A DNA stretch of 64,000 bases from Thalassospira marina. Its GTDB lineage: Bacteria; Pseudomonadota; Alphaproteobacteria; Rhodospirillales; Thalassospiraceae. The DNA is taken from NCBI RefSeq assembly GCF_002844375.1, contig NZ_CP024199.1, positions 2,758,501-2,822,500 of the forward strand. Direction: 5' to 3'. The position numbers and the translations under genes are program-made. Positions 44,231 to 53,240 of the stretch are shown here, piece after piece (positions within the stretch are counted from its first letter, which is position 1; each line of letters starts with the position of its first letter). The notes below the pieces were generated by a model. That model was not told the DNA's origin, ran no database searches, and saw only the letters and a program-made list of their open reading frames with translations.

Positions 44231-47206
44231 CTATCTATTCGTATGAACACTAGCCGCAGCGCCGCTCTGCGCGGCACGATATGTTGCGGAGAATACAGCC
44301 TCAGAAAGCCATTTCTTAAACGAAGGATTATCACTGAATTGCTTAAAGAGCTCGGTGTGGTCCGTCAGTAATTCGATGACCGCGCGCTCCAAAGCCTTAT
44401 CGTGCTCAATGCGGGCATTCTGCTTGTCCGAGTTCTTGATTGCGTTTTGGTAAGCCTTGTCTGCTGCCACCTTTGTCGGCAATTCCTCTGCTATCACCTG
44501 CCCTATTTTATCAGCATCTTTCCAATCGATATTGCCGAACATGTCATTGAAGGTCTTAAGGATGTTGCTAAGATTATCCAACTCAGGTTCCGCCTTACGC
44601 CCTCCACCAACGCTAGGAACTGGGCCGATCTCAGCATCAGCATCCTGAAGTGCTATCGACATTGTGGCCTGTGCTTCCACCCGATAGCTGTCCATATCGA
44701 TTGCCTCAAGTATCCCCCGGGAAAGATCCTGCTCCTCTGGTGCGGGAAGCTTTGGAGTCAGGAACGTCAGGAAGATTGAAAGTTTCTCCCAATCGGCATT
44801 CGAGTAGGGAAGTATGGCAGACAAAAAACCATAGGTGCGTGTAAACGCTTTGCTCTTGCCCTTGAAGTCGACCTGCCCATCTTCGTCCAGGTCAGTGTTA
44901 TAGGTTGCCACGCAGGCATCGAGGATCGGGTCCAGTTTGTCCCTGTCAGCACCGCCAAGATACAACGCAACCAGTTCCTCGACTTGTTCCCAGGAATAGG
45001 CCTGATAGCGGTCAAGACTAGCTTTCAGGTCGTGCAGTTTGTTGGGGTCGGTTTCCTCGCTGAGGATCGTGGTCCGGTAATAGTCTTCGAACGACGCCTT
45101 GATCGCATCCACATCGTTCATGAAATCCAGCACGAAGGTATCGTGCTTCTGCGGATGCGCCCGGTTGAGGCGGGACAATGTCTGAACTGCTTTGATGCTC
45201 GACAACGTCTTATCGACATACATCGTGTGCAGCAGAGGTTCGTCGTAGCCGGTCTGGAACTTGTCAGCAACGATCAGGAACCGATACGGGCCAGACTTGA
45301 CCATCTCTTCTATCTTGTTGCTCGGGAAGCCGTTCAAACTCGCTTCTGTCACCTTCTCGCCGCCATACTCATGCTCCCCGGAGAAGGCGACAATTGCCTT
45401 ATAAGGGCTCTTGCGCTCTTTCAGATAGTCGCGGAACGCTTGAAAATACTGGATCGCGCGAAGAATCCCGCTGGTGACGACCATGGCCCTAGCGGCACCG
45501 CCAATCTTCCGGCGTCCAATGACTTGGTCATGGAAATGATCGACCATGATCTCTGCTTTTTTCCGGATGGCATAATCGTTGGATTCGACATAACGCCTCA
45601 GCTTCTTCTGTGCACGCTTGCTATCAAACTGAGGGTCGTCTTCAACCGTCTTCATCAGACGGTAGTAGCTATCGACCGGCGTATAATGTTTCAGCACATC
45701 AAGAATGAAACCTTCCTGAATAGCTTGTTTCATTGTGTAGCTGTGGAAGGGCACATGCTTGACTTTGCCACCCTGTGAAACACCGGCACCAAAAATCTCC
45801 AGTGTCTTGTTCTTGGGCGTCGCCGTGAACGCAAAATAGCTGGCGTTAGGCAGCACCTTACGGGCTTCCATCAGGCGGTTGATGGTGTCCTCGACCGTTT
45901 CATCCTCTTCTTCCGCCCCCTCGGCAGCAAGCGCGATGTTCATCTTCGCCGATGTCCGGCCACCTTGGCTTGAATGGGCCTCGTCGATGATGATGGCGAA
46001 CGACCGTCCGCGATGTTCATCGCCAATTTCATCTAAGATGAAGGGGAACTTCTGTACCGTCGTGATGACGATCTTTTTACCCGCCTGCAGGAAAGCTCGC
46101 AGATCGCCCGCGCGTTCTGCATGGCCTACAATCGAGGCAACCTGCGCAAATTGCTTGATAGTGTCGCGGATCTGTTTGTCCAGCACACGGCGGTCGGTTA
46201 CGACGATAACCGTGTCAAAGGTGGTTTTTCCGCCGGTTTCCAACCCGATCAGCTGATGGCCGAGCCATGCGATGGAGTTGCTTTTGCCCGAGCCAGCCGA
46301 ATGCTGAATCAGATAGCGTTTGCCAGCACCATTTACCTCCGCATCAGCCAGCAGCTTGCGCACCACGTCTAGCTGATGGAAGCGCGGGAACACTTGCTTG
46401 GGCGGCTTTTTCTTGCCCTTGTCATCGGTCTCTTCAACGACCTGGGCATAATTTTCAAGAATGTCGGTTAGGTTGCGCTTTGTCAGAACCTCTTTCCAAA
46501 GGTAATCCGTTTTCAGCCCATGCGGGTTGGGCGGGTTGCCTGCGCCATCGTTCCAGCCCTTGTTGAAGGGCAGAAACCAGGATACCTTGCCCTTCAGATG
46601 GGTGCACATTCGCACTTCATGCTCATCGACGGCGAAGTGAACGACGCAACGGCCGAACTGGAATAGCAATTCCTTGGGATCGCGGTCGCGTTTGTACTGT
46701 TCGACGGCGTCCTCGACGGTCTGCTTGGTCAGGCTGTTCTTCAGTTCGAAAGTGGCGACGGGCAAGCCGTTGATGAAGATCGCCATGTCGAGCGACAGCT
46801 TGGTCTCGTCCTTGGAGTAATGCAGCTGCCGGGTTACGCTGAAGATATTGGCGACGAACAGTTCTTCGGCCTTCTTATTGCCCACCGATGGTGTGCCGTA
46901 GAACAGCTCCAGCGAGACCGGGCCGTGTTTGACGCCATTGCGCAGTACGTCGATGATACCGCGCTTAGCGATCTCACCCTGAAGCCGGTGCAGGAATTGC
47001 AGCCGCTTCGGCCCATCCTCGCCCAATCCTAATGCTTCAGCGGCCTTTGGCTGTGTGGCGACAATGAAGTCCGACAGTTTAGCCAGGTCAACGGCGTGTT
47101 CGCGGTCGAAATCCCTGGACTCGCCTGCAACGTAACCGGCATCGCCGATCAGCGAATTTACGATGAGGGTCTCGAGACCTTTCTCGCTCGTATCAGTCTT
47201 CGGCAT
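44231..47206 (-). CDS. hsdR: Type I restriction enzyme, motor/nuclease subunit HsdR
   Basis: A 991-residue protein. The N-terminal PD-(D/E)XK nuclease domain has FINGLPVATFELKNSLTKQTVEDAVEQY (E-x-K motif). The SF2 motor follows, with Walker A HSAGSGKSNSIAWL, DEAH in IIIDEAHSSQGG, and motif III FAFTATPKNKTLE. Motif VI is TLSRLNRAHPQK. A helical C-terminus binds HsdM/HsdS. ATG 47206 is chosen because GGAGGGGG precedes it and it overlaps the hsdS stop; an in-frame start lies upstream at 47254. It cleaves unmodified DNA remote from the recognition site, as part of the HsdR-HsdM-HsdS complex. Confidence 0.94.
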   Translation of the reverse strand: MPKTDTSEKGLETLIVNSLIGDAGYVAGESRDFDREHAVDLAKLSDFIVATQPKAAEALGLGEDGPKRLQFLHRLQGEIAKRGIIDVLRNGVKHGPVSLELFYGTPSVGNKKAEELFVANIFSVTRQLHYSKDETKLSLDMAIFINGLPVATFELKNSLTKQTVEDAVEQYKRDRDPKELLFQFGRCVVHFAVDEHEVRMCTHLKGKVSWFLPFNKGWNDGAGNPPNPHGLKTDYLWKEVLTKRNLTDILENYAQVVEETDDKGKKKPPKQVFPRFHQLDVVRKLLADAEVNGAGKRYLIQHSAGSGKSNSIAWLGHQLIGLETGGKTTFDTVIVVTDRRVLDKQIRDTIKQFAQVASIVGHAERAGDLRAFLQAGKKIVITTVQKFPFILDEIGDEHRGRSFAIIIDEAHSSQGGRTSAKMNIALAAEGAEEEDETVEDTINRLMEARKVLPNASYFAFTATPKNKTLEIFGAGVSQGGKVKHVPFHSYTMKQAIQEGFILDVLKHYTPVDSYYRLMKTVEDDPQFDSKRAQKKLRRYVESNDYAIRKKAEIMVDHFHDQVIGRRKIGGAARAMVVTSGILRAIQYFQAFRDYLKERKSPYKAIVAFSGEHEYGGEKVTEASLNGFPSNKIEEMVKSGPYRFLIVADKFQTGYDEPLLHTMYVDKTLSSIKAVQTLSRLNRAHPQKHDTFVLDFMNDVDAIKASFEDYYRTTILSEETDPNKLHDLKASLDRYQAYSWEQVEELVALYLGGADRDKLDPILDACVATYNTDLDEDGQVDFKGKSKAFTRTYGFLSAILPYSNADWEKLSIFLTFLTPKLPAPEEQDLSRGILEAIDMDSYRVEAQATMSIALQDADAEIGPVPSVGGGRKAEPELDNLSNILKTFNDMFGNIDWKDADKIGQVIAEELPTKVAADKAYQNAIKNSDKQNARIEHDKALERAVIELLTDHTELFKQFSDNPSFKKWLSEAVFSATYRAAQSGAAASVHTNR

Positions 47207-48611
47207 CGGCCCCCTCCAAACTATCTTCTGTGTCCGTATCCAGCTCTTCTTCAATTTCTTCCAGATCGTCGTCTAATGGCTTGTCAGGAAGTGCGGTGAT
47301 CTCAATGCCGCGCACATCCAGCTTCCCCGTGACGACATCGGCAATCAGGCGCTCGCGGTACTCGCGGACCAGCGAAATCTCGCTCTGAGCCTTCTCGATA
47401 GCCTTATCGAAGACAGCAGTTTCTTCTTTGCAACGAATTTCTATTTCGTTCTGCTCATGAATATCTGGAAGCGGTAAGTACGAGTTTGCAAAAAACTGAT
47501 ATTCTAAACTCTCAACTGTCGCGCCCTGCTTCCTCCAAGCAAGAAGTAAACTACCCTCCAGGCCTGTCACTAAAAGTTGGAGGTAGCTCGGAGAGACCAC
47601 ATTCTCATCTAGCACGATGCCCTTGATGTCTTGGTTAATCGTGACCGGCGCATCGCAAATCGCGACGGGGATTGAGCGCCTCAAAATGCCCGAGCGCACG
47701 ACCATCATCAGATTACCGGGTTTCAGCAAAGGGGTATGGCCGTCTTCGATAGCCTTCTTACTCACACTCATCTGAGCAGAAGCAATGCGCGCAACCTTCA
47801 TGTCTTTGGGCGAGACCCAAGGAATGTCATCGGTCCAGTACTTGCCTTCAGCCATTGGTGGCGTGCCGCCGCTCAAGAACCGGGCGAAAAACTTGAACTT
47901 CGGCAACCCCCAACGCGCCGGAACCTCGGGCATCCAGTCAATGCCGGTTGGCTTCATCGGGGCATTGGGGTCGAGGCCGCGTGTAACAGCCTGATTGATG
48001 ACCGCCTGCTTCTGCTCGTTCAACAGCCCAATTAATCGCCTCTTGTTGCGGATGAGGCGAGCTGTAAGGCGGCTATGGGCGTCGAGAAAATCGGCTATCC
48101 GGATCTGCTCATCCGTCGGCGGAAAGGCCGAGGGCATCTGTTTGAACTCGTCCCAATAGAGCCGATTACGATCTGAAACGATGCCACGTGAGAACTTGTT
48201 TACCTCCCGCATGTAAGCGTCGGTTCTGAATAGGTACGTGTAATAGCGCGTTTCAACTTCGTCAAATGGACGTGCGACGACATATGCGGGGCTGATGAGA
48301 CCATCGACTGGAGCTACTCCTACGGCACCTTGCCACATGCGCATCATGTTGTAGGAGATGTCACCTTTCGCCGCGTACTTGTACTTGCTTCGGTCCTTCA
48401 TCTGCTGCTTTCGCGCGCCGTTCTCCATGTCGCGGACACGGACACCCGTGCGCAAGGAAACCTCCAAAATAGGTAGATCCTCGAAGCCGGTCTGATTGCG
48501 CTCGGAAAACAGTCTTCCGTTTCGACGCACATCCCAATGCTCGGGCACATGGCCCAGCCAAGGCAGCCCGCTGGCACGGTAGGCCGGATAAGGTTTTAGA
48601 ATAGAACTCAT
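47193..48611 (-). CDS. hsdS: Type I restriction-modification specificity subunit HsdS
   Basis: A 473-residue protein. Two target-recognition domains are separated by conserved helical repeats: GLPWLGHVPEHWDVRRNGRLF opens TRD1, the central spacer is IADFLDAHSRLTARLIRNKRRLIGLLNEQKQAVINQAVTRGLDP, and TRD2 starts DWMPEVPARWGLPKFKFFARFLSGGTPP. The second spacer IEKAQSEISLVREYRERLIADVVTGKLDVRG closes the protein. The C-terminal tail is unusually acidic. ATG 48611 is only one base after the STAND gene stop. TRDs define the bipartite DNA sequence, which cannot be read from sequence alone. Confidence 0.92.
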   Translation of the reverse strand: MSSILKPYPAYRASGLPWLGHVPEHWDVRRNGRLFSERNQTGFEDLPILEVSLRTGVRVRDMENGARKQQMKDRSKYKYAAKGDISYNMMRMWQGAVGVAPVDGLISPAYVVARPFDEVETRYYTYLFRTDAYMREVNKFSRGIVSDRNRLYWDEFKQMPSAFPPTDEQIRIADFLDAHSRLTARLIRNKRRLIGLLNEQKQAVINQAVTRGLDPNAPMKPTGIDWMPEVPARWGLPKFKFFARFLSGGTPPMAEGKYWTDDIPWVSPKDMKVARIASAQMSVSKKAIEDGHTPLLKPGNLMMVVRSGILRRSIPVAICDAPVTINQDIKGIVLDENVVSPSYLQLLVTGLEGSLLLAWRKQGATVESLEYQFFANSYLPLPDIHEQNEIEIRCKEETAVFDKAIEKAQSEISLVREYRERLIADVVTGKLDVRGIEITALPDKPLDDDLEEIEEELDTDTEDSLEGADAED

Positions 48612-48612
48612 A

Positions 48613-51414
48613 CTAACTTGAGCCCAACATTGATAAACGTTCAAGAAGCTCATTTTTATATTTATCACTCTGGCAATCCGCTAACGCGTGATTCACCGCC
48701 TTAGTTGCCTCAGCATTGTTGCCGAGCTTCTCATGACATAGGCTAAGTAGGAGGTAATAAGAAGGGACGTGAATTTTTGCTCTATCATCCGCAATTACTT
48801 GCTTGAGAGCCTCCGAAGCACTTTGCAAGGCGTCGTCTTTTTTCTCTAGTGCTAATTCAGCTTCGGCCTTTCGATAGAGAACCCAATGGTCAATTTCTTC
48901 ATCAGGAACCTTCCCGATGGTTTCTAGAGCCCTTCTAGGCAAAACGGCAGCATTATAGGCTTTGGCAACTGCCCGCGCATCATAGGGCTTGATTTTATCA
49001 CTACTAGAAATTTCATCTGCAAACTGGAGGCAAGCTTCTCTTAGGCGTTTAGATAGCCTTTCTTTTCCCTCTCGGTGTGCTGCGTCAGCCGTATTTGTCA
49101 GTGCTTCGCATGCACTGACCCATTGATTCGCTCCAACGGCCTGAATTGGCATCGCCAATATTTCTGGCAGCCTTTCCGCAAGCTGCACGCACACAGTGCT
49201 AAATTGGTAACCAAATTTGGAAGTGAATGAGACGAAGGCCTCATAGAACTGGCCAAAACCTTCAAGTGCGGAAAGTGCAATTATATCCGCTAGCTTTTGA
49301 ACCTGATCTGGTTCATTCGAGATGTCTTTGACGACTGCTCCATAAGATCTCAGCCTCGCCAATGCGGCCAGAGAGACGCGTAGCGGAACCGATGAACTAT
49401 CTTTCGTCATTTCATCAATCAGAATACGGATAGATTGTTCGCCCTGCGTCGTTGTCTCAGCATCCGCACCATATTGCATACCAAGGTGAGCAATTTGCCC
49501 GTGCGTTGCATGCCACTCTGGTCTCAGCTTCAAAAGCTCGTTGAAGCTATCCAGTGCCACCTTATGCTCCCCACACCGCCTAAACGCTTTTCCACGGTGA
49601 TGTAGAAGCTCTGCTGCCACGTCCGGAGAAACCTGATTTTCAAGTGCCTCAGAAAACTGGTTTGCGCAATTTTCGTAATATAGCTTTCTCTTATCTTGAT
49701 CCTCAATGGTGTAGGCATAAGCTTCCTTTGCATCAATGAGGCACATCACTTCTGATAAAGGAAGTTCAGGAGTAATTTTTTTAAACTCAATGTCTTTGCA
49801 TAATGACTGCTTTGCATCGCCTTCAATCTGAAGAAGAGCGTAGGAAAGCCAATCCAATCGAATTTCACTGCGTTTTGCTAATATCGCTTGGAGCAAATCT
49901 GAGCAAAGATGAATTTCCCGGAGCACGCTAGGCGCCATTTCTCCATTGCGTGCTGCAATGAAATCTTGAATGGCGTTGACAAGTTCTTCTCCATCAATAC
50001 GGTCCTGTACAGCGGAGCAAACCAAGTCATGGACTCTGACAACGCCTGTAACGCTCGTAGGCAGTAAGATAGATATTTGCCGCAGATTTTGAGAGTTCGC
50101 AATCCCTATGAATTGACGCAAAAATTCCAAATCATGTGTCGCAATTCCAGAGTTTGCGATCTTTTTGAGAGCCTGAATTGCATTATCATCCAAGCGGCTC
50201 AAAATTTTCTTCATAATCGATTGGCCATCTCGACTAAAAAGATCGTTGGGAGACGCTAGAATTTCTTTATATAGATCGTTCGAATCAACTCCCTCTTGAC
50301 TAATAATGGCGCGTATTACGGATAGGATGAGCGGATTAAATTTACATGCACCAATGAAATCAAGCGCTTCTTCAGTACAATTTCCTCTATCCTCACCAAG
50401 TATTTGAGTAGCTGTTTCTATCGACATTTCCGGAATCTGCACGCAACAATCTTTTTCAAGAATTGCTGTTTGAGACGTGACGATTACCACTCCTTCCTTT
50501 TGGAATCCGCCCTGCAACTCATCAAAATCTGACTTGTTGATAGGCCTTTCTAAACCGTCAATTACAAGGATAGTTTTGCTAGCATTAAATAAGCCTGGAA
50601 TGTTTACAGGCGCTCCTCCACGGGACCTTTTGACGGCACTTAAAGCAGTCGCATCTTTCCAATCATCTCCAGTAATCCATATGTAATTCTCAAACTGGTC
50701 GGAATGATCCCGCGTAAACCTGATGGCTGCTTGCGTTTTTCCAGACCCGCTGACACCATGAAGAACACAAATAGAATTCGTTTTAAAATGGCTCATAAGG
50801 GCAGCATCGGCCTCTTGCTCTGGCACGTAGCCTTCACATTGCGCCGGTAGCTTCCCGTAGTATTCGTAGTTATCAAGGTTCTGTGAAAATCCCGGAAAAA
50901 ACTGGGTGTAAAAATTTGCGCAGTCAGGTACCGCTATTGATTGCTGATACACCTCTTTCGCAAGTTCGCGGGAATCTAGGATAGTAATTATCCCACCATG
51001 TTGTGTTGCAAGAGGGGTGGCATTAAACTTCGCACGGAAAGATGGAGGTTCTTCCTGGCTGGAAATTAGATAGATTTTATCAGGCCCTTGGGGGAGTCTG
51101 TGCCCAATGGCATGAATAATATCTTTTTCTGGCTTCGGAAATGATGGAGATTTTTTATCCTTCGTACTATCACAATCTTTGAAGTAGTCATGCTCCGTGC
51201 TGTATTCGGCGACGAGGCTTGAGTCGTCTGAAAAACCATCAACGGTATGTCCTACAGGCTTGTAATCCTTATTAATGCCATGGTGAACCATCCTTTTGTT
51301 TTCGCGCATTGCGACAACATTTTGTCCAACAAGTTCTAGGTCGGTCGGGCTCAAGCAAGCAATTTCTGCCATCAGTTCCTTGATGACCCGCTTTTTTATG
51401 TATTCCTGAATCAT
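48613..51414 (-). CDS. STAND-type NTPase with helical repeats inside the hsd operon
   Basis: A 933-residue protein. The P-loop GVSGSGKT is at residues 220-227 and Walker B TILVIDGLE at 281-289, followed by a NB-ARC-like helical region and, from about residue 560 to the end, TPR-like repeats (LHHRGKAFRRCGEHKVALDSFNELLKLRPEW; YLLLSLCHEKLGNNAEATKAVNHAL). The N-terminal 190 residues contain VDGFSDDSSLVAEYSTEHDYF and KIYLISSQE, which may be a degenerate restriction-endonuclease-like domain; this is inference. STAND NTPases of the Avs type sense phage proteins with the repeats and activate an N-terminal effector. It lies between the DUF262 gene and hsdS, one base from the hsdS start, so it is produced with the restriction system. 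Confidence 0.82.
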   Translation of the reverse strand: MIQEYIKKRVIKELMAEIACLSPTDLELVGQNVVAMRENKRMVHHGINKDYKPVGHTVDGFSDDSSLVAEYSTEHDYFKDCDSTKDKKSPSFPKPEKDIIHAIGHRLPQGPDKIYLISSQEEPPSFRAKFNATPLATQHGGIITILDSRELAKEVYQQSIAVPDCANFYTQFFPGFSQNLDNYEYYGKLPAQCEGYVPEQEADAALMSHFKTNSICVLHGVSGSGKTQAAIRFTRDHSDQFENYIWITGDDWKDATALSAVKRSRGGAPVNIPGLFNASKTILVIDGLERPINKSDFDELQGGFQKEGVVIVTSQTAILEKDCCVQIPEMSIETATQILGEDRGNCTEEALDFIGACKFNPLILSVIRAIISQEGVDSNDLYKEILASPNDLFSRDGQSIMKKILSRLDDNAIQALKKIANSGIATHDLEFLRQFIGIANSQNLRQISILLPTSVTGVVRVHDLVCSAVQDRIDGEELVNAIQDFIAARNGEMAPSVLREIHLCSDLLQAILAKRSEIRLDWLSYALLQIEGDAKQSLCKDIEFKKITPELPLSEVMCLIDAKEAYAYTIEDQDKRKLYYENCANQFSEALENQVSPDVAAELLHHRGKAFRRCGEHKVALDSFNELLKLRPEWHATHGQIAHLGMQYGADAETTTQGEQSIRILIDEMTKDSSSVPLRVSLAALARLRSYGAVVKDISNEPDQVQKLADIIALSALEGFGQFYEAFVSFTSKFGYQFSTVCVQLAERLPEILAMPIQAVGANQWVSACEALTNTADAAHREGKERLSKRLREACLQFADEISSSDKIKPYDARAVAKAYNAAVLPRRALETIGKVPDEEIDHWVLYRKAEAELALEKKDDALQSASEALKQVIADDRAKIHVPSYYLLLSLCHEKLGNNAEATKAVNHALADCQSDKYKNELLERLSMLGSS

Positions 51415-51441
51415 TTTGAGCTCCTGACATCAACTGCCATC

Positions 51442-53238
51442 TTAAAGCCCCTCGAAATAGGTCTTGATCTTCTGGGCCATCAGCTTGCGCCGCGTGTCCA
51501 GAAATTCGCCATAGTCAGGGGTGTCGCCGCTGAGCAGGCTTTCAGGCAGGCAGCTCATGGCCAGATTGGCGCGTAATTCATCCAGATCGGTGATGCCGCC
51601 ATGCTTCTTCGGGCCACCGTTGCACTGGTTTGCGATCTCCTCGAAATAGATCTCCGGTGCGCGGTCGCCGATACCGATATTGATCTCGCTCTGGGCCAGC
51701 ACGAAATTGGCAATCTGGTTATAACGCCCTCGCGTCATGCCCTGGCTTTTTAGGTGATTACGCGGATAGACGTGATGGACGTCGCTGCGGTTTAGCAGCA
51801 GGTCCCACACCGTGATATCGCGCGACAGGAAGCCAAGGTCGCCCAGCTTGGCCTGGGCCGCCTGATAGACGAGGAAGTAGGGGCTGGAGCCCGATGATGT
51901 GTCCATCTCCTGCGGAAGCAGGGTCGTCCAGAAGCTTTCCGGCAGTTCGGCTTCAATCACGGCCTCGGTATACTTCGCGAGGCCCTGTGTTTCGATTTGG
52001 CGGATGTCGAAATCGAACGTGGTTTCCGGGCTGCCCGAATAGCGCCCCCGCAGTAGAGACATGACATACCAACGTCGCACCAGCCGTTCGATATCAGCCG
52101 CCGGCATGCCCTCGCTACGGCCACGCAGATAGAGGATATAGGCGAAATTAATGGCGTTTTGGCTTCGGATCAGCTTGGAAGTGATGAAGCCGGCCGACCG
52201 CAAAATCATCGTCAGCCGGTCGAAATGGGTCTTGTTGATGAAATTGAGAACGCCTGTCTTCAGCTTCGCAAAGGCGTCCTCGGCGACCGCCTCTTCGTAT
52301 CGCTTGGTCTCGAAATTCCGGCCCGACAGCAGTGCAACAAGGTCTTGCAACTTGCCCCGACGGAATTCCGACGTGAACGCCACGCGCAGCATGTCGGTAT
52401 AGGACGGGTCATACAGGTCATCGTTCACATCCTTCAGCCAGCGCATTTTCGGGAAAAATTCCGATGCGGCGAAGGCTTTGTCCCCTTTTTCGATGCGCGG
52501 CAGAAACTCCGGCGCGACGGCCAAATGGCAGAAATAGTCGATGGCCTTGCGCAACGTATTGCCGCCGTATGTGTCGTTGGCGGCGATCTTCGACATGGCG
52601 AAATCCGCCTGACTCAGGGATGCGCCCGCCGAGTTCACACGGATGAAAATCTCGGTGACCGTCTCTATGTCGAGGTCTTCGGCCAGTTCGATGAAGCCAA
52701 CATGGTTGTTGATGATCTTGCGGACCCGTTCCAACACGATGGAAACGGCGTCTTGATCGACCTCCGGATTGCGCGCCACATAGTCCCGCGTCAGCTTGGT
52801 CAGGCTAGCCTCGGGCGAGAACACGTCGGCCAGATCGGGTATCCATGCACCGTCTTTTTGAATGGCTGGGTTCGAGACTTCGAACTTCTCCTCCACCGGC
52901 TGGAAGGCGATGCGAATGCGGACAGTCTCGTAATCTTTGGTCAACACCTCGCGGCCCAACAGCGCCGCCATGAGTGCGGTGACGCGCTGTTGGCCGTCAA
53001 TCAGGATGCGTTTTCCGGAAGAGGTTGAGCCATCCTTAAGGCGCACGGACGGGTTTCGCCATGCTATGAGATAACCTACCGGGTACCCCTGATAGAGCGA
53101 ATCCAGCAGGTTTCTGACCTTCGTCGCGTCCCAGACAAAGGGGCGCTGAATTTCAGGGATAGCGATCTCGCCCGATTTCACCCAGGTGAGCAGAGTCTCA
53201 ATCGGATGCGGGGTGACGGAGTAGCGTTGCGTCGCCAT
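51442..53238 (-). CDS. DUF262/DUF1524 (GmrSD-like) protein of the hsd operon
   Basis: A 598-residue protein. The ParB/sulfiredoxin-like DUF262 domain has IPEIQRPFVWD at residues 27-37 and DGQQRVTALMAAL from 81. The C-terminal part has an HNH-like motif in SDVHHVYPRNHLKSQG, with a following helix QIANFVLAQSEINIGIGDRAP. This is the GmrSD/BrxU class: type IV enzymes that cut modified phage DNA using NTP. It begins two bases after the hsdM stop. The combination gives a locus that could attack both unmodified (HsdR) and modified (DUF262) DNA. Confidence 0.9.
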   Translation of the reverse strand: MATQRYSVTPHPIETLLTWVKSGEIAIPEIQRPFVWDATKVRNLLDSLYQGYPVGYLIAWRNPSVRLKDGSTSSGKRILIDGQQRVTALMAALLGREVLTKDYETVRIRIAFQPVEEKFEVSNPAIQKDGAWIPDLADVFSPEASLTKLTRDYVARNPEVDQDAVSIVLERVRKIINNHVGFIELAEDLDIETVTEIFIRVNSAGASLSQADFAMSKIAANDTYGGNTLRKAIDYFCHLAVAPEFLPRIEKGDKAFAASEFFPKMRWLKDVNDDLYDPSYTDMLRVAFTSEFRRGKLQDLVALLSGRNFETKRYEEAVAEDAFAKLKTGVLNFINKTHFDRLTMILRSAGFITSKLIRSQNAINFAYILYLRGRSEGMPAADIERLVRRWYVMSLLRGRYSGSPETTFDFDIRQIETQGLAKYTEAVIEAELPESFWTTLLPQEMDTSSGSSPYFLVYQAAQAKLGDLGFLSRDITVWDLLLNRSDVHHVYPRNHLKSQGMTRGRYNQIANFVLAQSEINIGIGDRAPEIYFEEIANQCNGGPKKHGGITDLDELRANLAMSCLPESLLSGDTPDYGEFLDTRRKLMAQKIKTYFEGL

Positions 53239-53240
53239 GC

